This document shows, piece by piece, positions 7,943 through 11,557 of a stretch of DNA of 11,557 nucleotides; within the stretch, counting starts at the first letter, position 1, and each line of letters opens with the position of its first letter. Origin of the DNA: Rickettsiales bacterium (GTDB lineage: Bacteria > Pseudomonadota > Alphaproteobacteria > Rickettsiales > CANDYO01). The notes beneath the pieces are model-generated. The model ran no database searches and had not been told where the DNA came from. It saw only the letters and a program-made list of their open reading frames with translations. The stretch lies in contig CANDYO010000063.1 in the NCBI GenBank assembly GCA_947424995.1, positions 1 through 11,557 of the forward strand, given 5' to 3'. The position numbers and the translations under genes were made by a program.

Positions 7943-7970
7943 ATTAGACAGTTATACGAGCGAGCTACAA
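7943..7970 (-). promoter_or_regulatory. Candidate promoter for the DUF2059-rluC operon
   Basis: On the minus strand, TTGTAG (7970-7965) and TCTAAT (7948-7943) are separated by 16 bases, about 25 bases upstream of the ATG. The -35 lies inside the terminal inverted repeat of palindromic element copy 3. The -10 matches consensus at 5 of 6 positions and the -35 at 3 of 6. Confidence 0.35.
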
Positions 7971-8160
7971 TTACACTAAAGACACGTGAAGTCCGTCATC
8001 CTTGTTATCAGCTTTAGCTGATGACGAGGATCCAGGTTAAATCTCTTATGCGTTATAGTTTTAAAAAGCTTTAAAAGATTTCAACTGGATTCTCGCCAAG
8101 CTAAAGCTTGGCAAGAATGACGCCGTTTTAACCGTAAAAGCTAATGTAAAATTAAAAGCT
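7963..8160. repeat. Palindromic intergenic element, copy 3 (longest)
   Basis: The outer ends are AGCTACAATTACAC (7963-7976) and AAGCT ending at 8160. GTCATCC (7995-8001) faces GAATGACG ending at 8122. Both arms carry perfect inner hairpins: ATCAGC-TTTA-GCTGAT (8007-8022) and GCCAAGC-TAAA-GCTTGGC (8095-8112). The centre has the inverted pair AAATCT/AGATTT and a TTTTAAA/TTTAAAA stem. Together with short AT-rich flanks it fills the 307-base gap between the M32 peptidase gene and the DUF2059 gene; nothing else is visible there except the weak hairpin at 8179-8193. Confidence 0.8.
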
Positions 8161-8224
8161 TAGCTTGTCTAATAGTCTTATCTTATAAAGATAGCCTTAG
8201 AAATAAAAAAAGTCTAATGAATGT

Positions 8225-9706
8225 TTAAACTAAATATTTATTTTTAAGGTAATTTTTAAAAATATTTACATCAAGTGGTGAGCCTGTTGATTTAAGAATA
8301 AGTTCATCTGAGCTATACTTACAACCCAGAGCATGGATATTATCATTAAGCCAAGTTATAATAGGCAAAAAGTTCCCTGACTTGATTAAGCCACTCACAT
8401 CCATAGATTTGCGAAGATGGTTATCAATTTGAGCTGCAAACATTGCTCCCAAGGTGTAAGTTGGGAAATAGCCAAATCCACCGAAAGCCCAATGGATATC
8501 TTGCAAACATCCTTCGCTATGATTTTTTGATTTAATCTGCAGTAACTTATAGAGTTCTTCATTCCAGGCAATTGGTAAATCTTCTATTGGTAAGTCTCCA
8601 GATAACATAGCTTTTTCTAGTTTGTAGCGAAGAATTATATGAGCCGGGTAAGTTACTTCATCGGCTTCAACTCTGATCAGAGAAGAGCTCAGCCCCGTAA
8701 TGATATTATATAAATTATCGGCTGCTGTTTCAGAGAGATTGCCAAAAGCTTTAATTACTGATGGTTCTAGCCAATTAAAGAATTCTTTGGTTTCGCCGAT
8801 ATGTCTTTCAACGAAGAGTGATTGACTCTCATGAATTACCATTCCACAAGCTTGCGCTACTGGTTGAAAAGATAAGCAATTTGGTAAATTCTGCTCATAG
8901 ATTCCATGGCCTGTTTCATGCAATGTTCCAAAAAGAGAAGAGAGGAAGTTTGCTTGATCATAACGAGTGGTAATACGTACGTCACTTGGCGACAACCCAC
9001 AAGAAAAGGGATGAGCGCTGGTATCGAGTCTGCCATTATTTAAGTTAAAACCTAATGCTTTTACACAAGTTAAACCTAAATTCAGCTGCTTATCTTCGGC
9101 AAAATTTTGATTTAGAGGTAAAGCTTTTCTGCTTTTCTGTTTTTCTTGTACTTGGGTAATAAAGTTGGGAAGAAAATTTTCCAAATCATTAAAAATAATA
9201 TCTATCTCTGCTGATTTTCGTCCCTCATCATAGCTATCTAATAATGCATCATATGCTGAAATATTTAATAACTCAGCTTTACGCTTACTGGTTTCTTGAA
9301 CTAACTTTAAGACGGGGGCAAAATATTTAGCAAATAGCTTAAAGTCATTATTCTTACGGCTCTCGCGCCAATTAAGTTCACACTCAAGTGTAGCTTTAGT
9401 AGTTGCTTCAACTAAATCTTTATCTAAAGCTTTGTTATGGAGATATTGTTTTTTTATTTTACGAATATTAGCTAATTGCCAATCATTTAAGTCTTCACTT
9501 TCAGACTTGTCGATTAGTTCGGCAATTTGAGGATTATTAAGTTTTTGATATATTTTACCAGATAAGAACATCATTTGTTCTTGGCGTAATGAAGCGCCGC
9601 CCACTGGCATAGTTACATCATTATCCCATTGGGCTAAAGTACTAATACTTTGCAAAAGGCCTATTTCTTTAAAATGTTGCTTTAAATTATCATAGGCTTT
9701 TTGCAT
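8225..9706 (-). CDS. M32 family metallocarboxypeptidase (carboxypeptidase Taq)
   Basis: The protein has 493 residues, the usual length for the family. The zinc site HETGH (263-267) lies in FGTLHETGHGIYEQNLP, and the third ligand is expected to be E293 in IHESQS (291-296). DVRITTRYD (242-250) and the HPFSCGLSPSD stretch before it are further family hallmarks. The enzyme removes C-terminal residues from peptides in the cytoplasm, recycling amino acids. It is the second gene of a unit with ndk, nine bases downstream of the ndk stop. The sequence before its ATG (GTTAAATATTAATT) has no Shine-Dalgarno, so translation may rely on reinitiation from ndk. No strong terminator was found after it. Confidence 0.92.
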   Translation of the reverse strand: MQKAYDNLKQHFKEIGLLQSISTLAQWDNDVTMPVGGASLRQEQMMFLSGKIYQKLNNPQIAELIDKSESEDLNDWQLANIRKIKKQYLHNKALDKDLVEATTKATLECELNWRESRKNNDFKLFAKYFAPVLKLVQETSKRKAELLNISAYDALLDSYDEGRKSAEIDIIFNDLENFLPNFITQVQEKQKSRKALPLNQNFAEDKQLNLGLTCVKALGFNLNNGRLDTSAHPFSCGLSPSDVRITTRYDQANFLSSLFGTLHETGHGIYEQNLPNCLSFQPVAQACGMVIHESQSLFVERHIGETKEFFNWLEPSVIKAFGNLSETAADNLYNIITGLSSSLIRVEADEVTYPAHIILRYKLEKAMLSGDLPIEDLPIAWNEELYKLLQIKSKNHSEGCLQDIHWAFGGFGYFPTYTLGAMFAAQIDNHLRKSMDVSGLIKSGNFLPIITWLNDNIHALGCKYSSDELILKSTGSPLDVNIFKNYLKNKYLV

Positions 9707-9715
9707 AATTAATAT

Positions 9716-10135
9716 TTAACCAACTATTTCTTTATCATTGAAGAAGAAAGCTATTTCTCTTGCTGCGCTTGTTTCGCTATCTGATCCATGTACAGTATTT
9801 TCTTCAATATTTACAGCAAGTTCTTTACGAATAGTGCCACTAGCTGCATCAGCAGGGTTAGTTGCGCCCATTACATCGCGATATATAGTAACCGCGTCGT
9901 TTCCTGCTAGTACTTGTAATACCACTGGTCCAGAGATCATGAATGTAACTAAATCATTAAAAAATGGACGATGACTATGTTCTGCATAAAATCCTTCTGC
10001 TTGGTCCTTAGTTAAATGAACCATTTTTTGAGCAATGATTTTAAGGCCAGCAGCTTCAATCATAGCATTTACTTTGCCAGTAATATTACGTTTTGTTGCA
10101 TCAGGTTTAATAATTGATAATGTTCTAGAGGTCAT
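9716..10135 (-). CDS. ndk: Nucleoside diphosphate kinase
   Basis: The protein has 139 residues, the standard length. It transfers the gamma phosphate of ATP to nucleoside diphosphates through a phosphohistidine. The N-terminal SIIKPDATKRN (7-17), HRPFF (55-59), the Kpn-loop region and GATNPADAASGTIR (90-103) are all family-typical. The active-site histidine is H116 in NTVHGSDS (113-120). The start is supported by AGGAA just upstream. A candidate promoter with a perfect TTGACA -35 lies upstream. The gene is divergent from the P-loop NTPase gene and leads the operon with the M32 peptidase. Confidence 0.97.
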   Translation of the reverse strand: MTSRTLSIIKPDATKRNITGKVNAMIEAAGLKIIAQKMVHLTKDQAEGFYAEHSHRPFFNDLVTFMISGPVVLQVLAGNDAVTIYRDVMGATNPADAASGTIRKELAVNIEENTVHGSDSETSAAREIAFFFNDKEIVG

Positions 10136-10169
10136 AAAATTCCTATTTAGTTTTAAAGTTATTATTAAA

Positions 10170-10184
10170 TTTAGTAATACTAAA
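10170..10184. promoter_or_regulatory. Perfect palindrome overlapping the ndk -10 region
   Basis: TTTAGTA-A-TACTAAA has perfect 7-base arms around a single central base. It overlaps the proposed -10 of the ndk promoter by three bases, a position expected of a repressor operator. No regulator is known for it here, and AT-rich sequence yields such palindromes by chance fairly often. Confidence 0.3.
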
Positions 10185-10209
10185 ATAAGAGTATTAACCT
10201 AGATGTCAA
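10182..10209 (-). promoter_or_regulatory. Candidate ndk promoter
   Basis: On the minus strand there is a perfect TTGACA -35 (10209-10204), a 16-base spacer and TATTTT (10187-10182, 4 of 6 matches). It is the only perfect -35 hexamer noted among the promoters called here and lies about 50 bases from the ndk start. Confidence 0.55.
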
Positions 10210-10210
10210 T

Positions 10211-10258
10211 CTTAACCTGCAATAAAACTATGGAAAAATTGCAAGTTATGGTTATAAT
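10211..10258 (+). repeat. 48-bp direct repeat, left copy
   Basis: This 48-bp stretch matches 10869-10916 at 43 of 48 positions without gaps. The core GCAATAAAACTATGGAAAAA is identical in both copies. The unit ends with TATAAT and lies upstream of the P-loop NTPase gene. The two copies bracket that gene. Confidence 0.9.
10230..10258 (+). promoter_or_regulatory. Candidate promoter for the P-loop NTPase gene
   Basis: ATGGAA (10230-10235, 3 of 6 matches) lies 17 bases before a perfect TATAAT -10 (10253-10258), about 45 bases upstream of ATG 10304. It lies wholly inside the left copy of the 48-bp repeat. Confidence 0.5.
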
Positions 10259-10303
10259 TTAGGCTCATTAACTAGAAGTATTTAAATTATATAGGAATAT
10301 AAT

Positions 10304-10873
10304 ATGCGCATCGCTGTTTCTGGAACTCATTTTATGGGTAAGAGTACTTTAATAGAGGATTTTATCAGGATTCATCCTGATTATAGGGGGGAAATTGAAT
10401 CATATTTAAAGTTACAAGACGAAAAAGAAATGGAGTTAGCTCTTGAACCCTCACTTGATAGTCTGATGGAACAACTTGATTACAGTATCAAGCAACTTAA
10501 TAAATATGCCAATGAGCGTAATATTATTTTTGATAAATGTCCTATCGATTATATCGCTTATGCTATGTATGTTGCTGATCAAGATTTAATTGATATCAAC
10601 GATAGCGAAGTCTTTGAAAGATTTGACCAGGTCAAAGAAGCGCTGAATAACTTAGATTTGATCGTATTCATACCTATGACAAAAGAGCATCATGTGGAAT
10701 ATACTGAAGAAAATCCCCATCATCGTAAGATGGTAGATAAATACTTTAAAGAAATTTATCGAGATGACCTATATGATCTATTTCCAAGTTACGATCATCC
10801 AAAAATTATTGAAATTTATGGTGATCCTTTAACAAGAGTTAGAAAATTAGAAGTTATTTGTAATCTATCTTAA
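10304..10873 (+). CDS. Small P-loop NTPase/kinase, AAA_28 (NadR/Ttd14) type
   Basis: The protein has 189 residues with Walker A GTHFMGKST (7-15) at the extreme N-terminus. The segment IIFDKCPIDYIAYAMY (74-89) matches the AAA_28 and nucleoside-kinase pattern 'D-R/K-x-P-x-D', which places substrate opposite the P-loop. LDLIVFIP (117-124) is the next beta strand, and the segment 135-160 (starting EENPHHRKMVDKYF) is the helical lid region, with basic residues typical of phosphotransferases. The likely activity is ATP-dependent phosphorylation of a small molecule, perhaps a nucleoside or nucleotide; the substrate is not readable. AGGA lies upstream of the ATG. It sits alone between ndk and prfB, bracketed by 48-bp direct repeats, and could be a recent insertion. 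Confidence 0.75.
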   Translation: MRIAVSGTHFMGKSTLIEDFIRIHPDYRGEIESYLKLQDEKEMELALEPSLDSLMEQLDYSIKQLNKYANERNIIFDKCPIDYIAYAMYVADQDLIDINDSEVFERFDQVKEALNNLDLIVFIPMTKEHHVEYTEENPHHRKMVDKYFKEIYRDDLYDLFPSYDHPKIIEIYGDPLTRVRKLEVICNLS

Positions 10874-10916
10874 GCAGCAATAAAACTATGGAAAAATTCT
10901 AAGTTATAGTTATAAT
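10869..10916 (+). repeat. 48-bp direct repeat, right copy
   Basis: This is the partner of 10211-10258 (43 of 48 identical). It begins inside the last codons of the P-loop NTPase gene, so its first bases, including the TAA stop, are coding. It ends with TATAAT, immediately before palindromic element copy 4. Confidence 0.9.
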
Positions 10917-10919
10917 CGC

Positions 10920-11066
10920 AGCTGAGCAAACACATAGCTCGTCATCCCTGGCAAGTCGCTTTAGCGGCGCGACCGTGGATCTCAGGAGTATTCGTAAGAT
11001 CCCCGATCTTCAGCGCTTTGCAAGCGCTTTCGTCAGGGATGACGCAGAAAATGTTATAATTGCAGC
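10920..11066. repeat. Palindromic intergenic element, copy 4
   Basis: The ends are AGCTGAGCAAACACATAG on the left and CAGCT on the right. GTCATCC (10941-10947) faces GGATGACG (11037-11044). Inner hairpins are CGC-TTTA-GCG (10957-10966) and a perfect 7-bp stem AGCGCTT-TGC-AAGCGCT (11012-11028). Near-identical 14-mers TTATAATCGCAGCT (10910-10923) and TTATAATTGCAGCT (11054-11066, starting at the T of 11054) flank or form its ends. It separates the P-loop NTPase gene from prfB. Confidence 0.8.
11052..11060 (+). promoter_or_regulatory. Extended -10 promoter candidate for prfB
   Basis: TGTTATAAT is a perfect extended -10 (TGnTATAAT), 31 bases upstream of ATG 11092. There is no good -35, as is acceptable for this promoter class. 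It lies in the right terminal region of palindromic element copy 4. A second TATAAT at 10911-10916, in the right 48-bp repeat, could also contribute. Confidence 0.5.
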
Positions 11067-11091
11067 TCATAAATATCCATAGAGTAAAGTA

Positions 11092-11557
11092 ATGAAAACG
11101 GAAACCGAGAATTTAATTAACTATATTAGTAAAGCACTAGATCTTTTTCGGAGGTCGCTTTGACTATGATAATGCATTGCTTAAGCTAGAAGAATTAGAA
11201 AAATTAAGCAGTGATCCAGATTTATGGCAAGATCAACAAAGAGCGCAGAAAATTCTTCAGGATAAGAATTGTTTGGCTGAAGAAATTAATCAATATCAAG
11301 ATTTGCAGCAAAAATATAATGATTTAGTTGAATTAATTGAGCTTGCTGAAGAAGAAAAAAATATTGAGTTGCTTGAAGAAGCGGAAGCAGAATTATTCAT
11401 TTTAAGCAAACTAATTAAAAAGCTTGAAGTGGAATGTCTTTTTGCCGGCGAAGCGGATGGCAAAGAGTGTTTTCTGGAGATTCATGCTGGGGCGGGTGGT
11501 ACTGAGAGCCATGATTGGGCGCAAATGTTACTGCGAATGTATTTAAGATGGGCGGAA
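11092..11557 (+). CDS. prfB: Peptide chain release factor 2, partial, with +1 frameshift
   Basis: RF2 recognises UGA and UAA and releases the finished peptide. Frame 1 reads 23 codons from ATG 11092 to an in-frame TGA at 11161-11163. A +1 shift joins it to a frame open from GAC 11162 to the window end (132 codons). The product shows the helical N-terminal domain (LEELEKLSSDPDLWQD and following) and the start of the central domain with HAGAGGTESHDWAQMLLRMY, a hallmark of class I release factors. The GGQ catalytic loop and the SPF anticodon-like tripeptide lie beyond the window. Expression is autoregulated: low RF2 lets ribosomes pause at UGA and shift. The initiating ATG has only a weak Shine-Dalgarno (GAG). 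Confidence 0.96.
11150..11164 (+). promoter_or_regulatory. prfB programmed +1 frameshift signal
   Basis: The internal Shine-Dalgarno-like GGAGG (11150-11154), three spacer bases TCG, then the slippery CTT followed by TGA-C (11158-11164) reproduce the known RF2 recoding site. CTT slips to TTT in the +1 frame, and the C after TGA weakens termination. All elements are intact. Confidence 0.95.

Noticed and set aside
8179..8193. Hairpin TATCTT-ATA-AAGATA after the M32 peptidase gene, as a terminator
   Set aside because: The stem is only 6 AT-rich base pairs and no U-tract follows on the minus strand.
9738..9974. Antisense ORF opposite ndk with signal-peptide-like start
   Set aside because: It lies wholly within ndk, a strongly conserved gene on the other strand, and is a codon-structure shadow.
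1..11557. CRISPR array or tRNA/rRNA gene
   Set aside because: No regularly spaced identical repeats and no cloverleaf-like intergenic segment were seen; the repeats present are dispersed palindromic elements.

Overview
The window is AT-rich, with dense genes separated by spacers that are largely filled by one family of palindromic repeat. The gene content and the repeat architecture (GTCATCC at one end, GGATGAC at the other, variable hairpins between) resemble Rickettsiales alphaproteobacteria, that is, obligate intracellular bacteria. This assignment is an inference from repeat style, base composition and protein resemblance; no rRNA is present to confirm it.

Left end (1-1106): the tail of an IS66-like transposase runs in from outside the window. 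It is followed in the same reading frame by a headless ORF remnant, and then by an unrecognised 203-residue protein with a strong ribosome binding site. This looks like accessory or decayed DNA next to an insertion sequence. A DUF1003 membrane protein (1205-1774, +) closes the rightward block.

Middle (2055-6200, minus strand): an APC-family amino acid or polyamine antiporter, and upstream of it a very large (874 residue) ABC protein. Its C-terminal half resembles the SbmA/YddA/ABCD class. Its N-terminal 250 residues are an unusual Gly/Tyr-rich segment with repeated GYNY motifs. That extension is the least explained protein sequence in the window.

Right-centre (6296-10135, minus strand): two short operons of housekeeping type. 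One pairs a periplasmic DUF2059-like protein with an RluC-type 23S rRNA pseudouridine synthase (TAATG overlap). The other pairs nucleoside diphosphate kinase (ndk) with an M32 carboxypeptidase.

Right end (10136-11557, plus strand): a small P-loop NTPase/kinase of the AAA_28 type is bracketed by two copies of a 48-bp promoter-bearing direct repeat. It is followed by prfB (release factor 2, partial), which carries a textbook +1 programmed frameshift site. Four copies of the palindromic element lie at 1773-1944, 3390-3529, 7963-8160 and 10920-11066. At least one, and perhaps two, appear to supply promoter sequence to the adjacent gene. No tRNA, rRNA or CRISPR array was seen.
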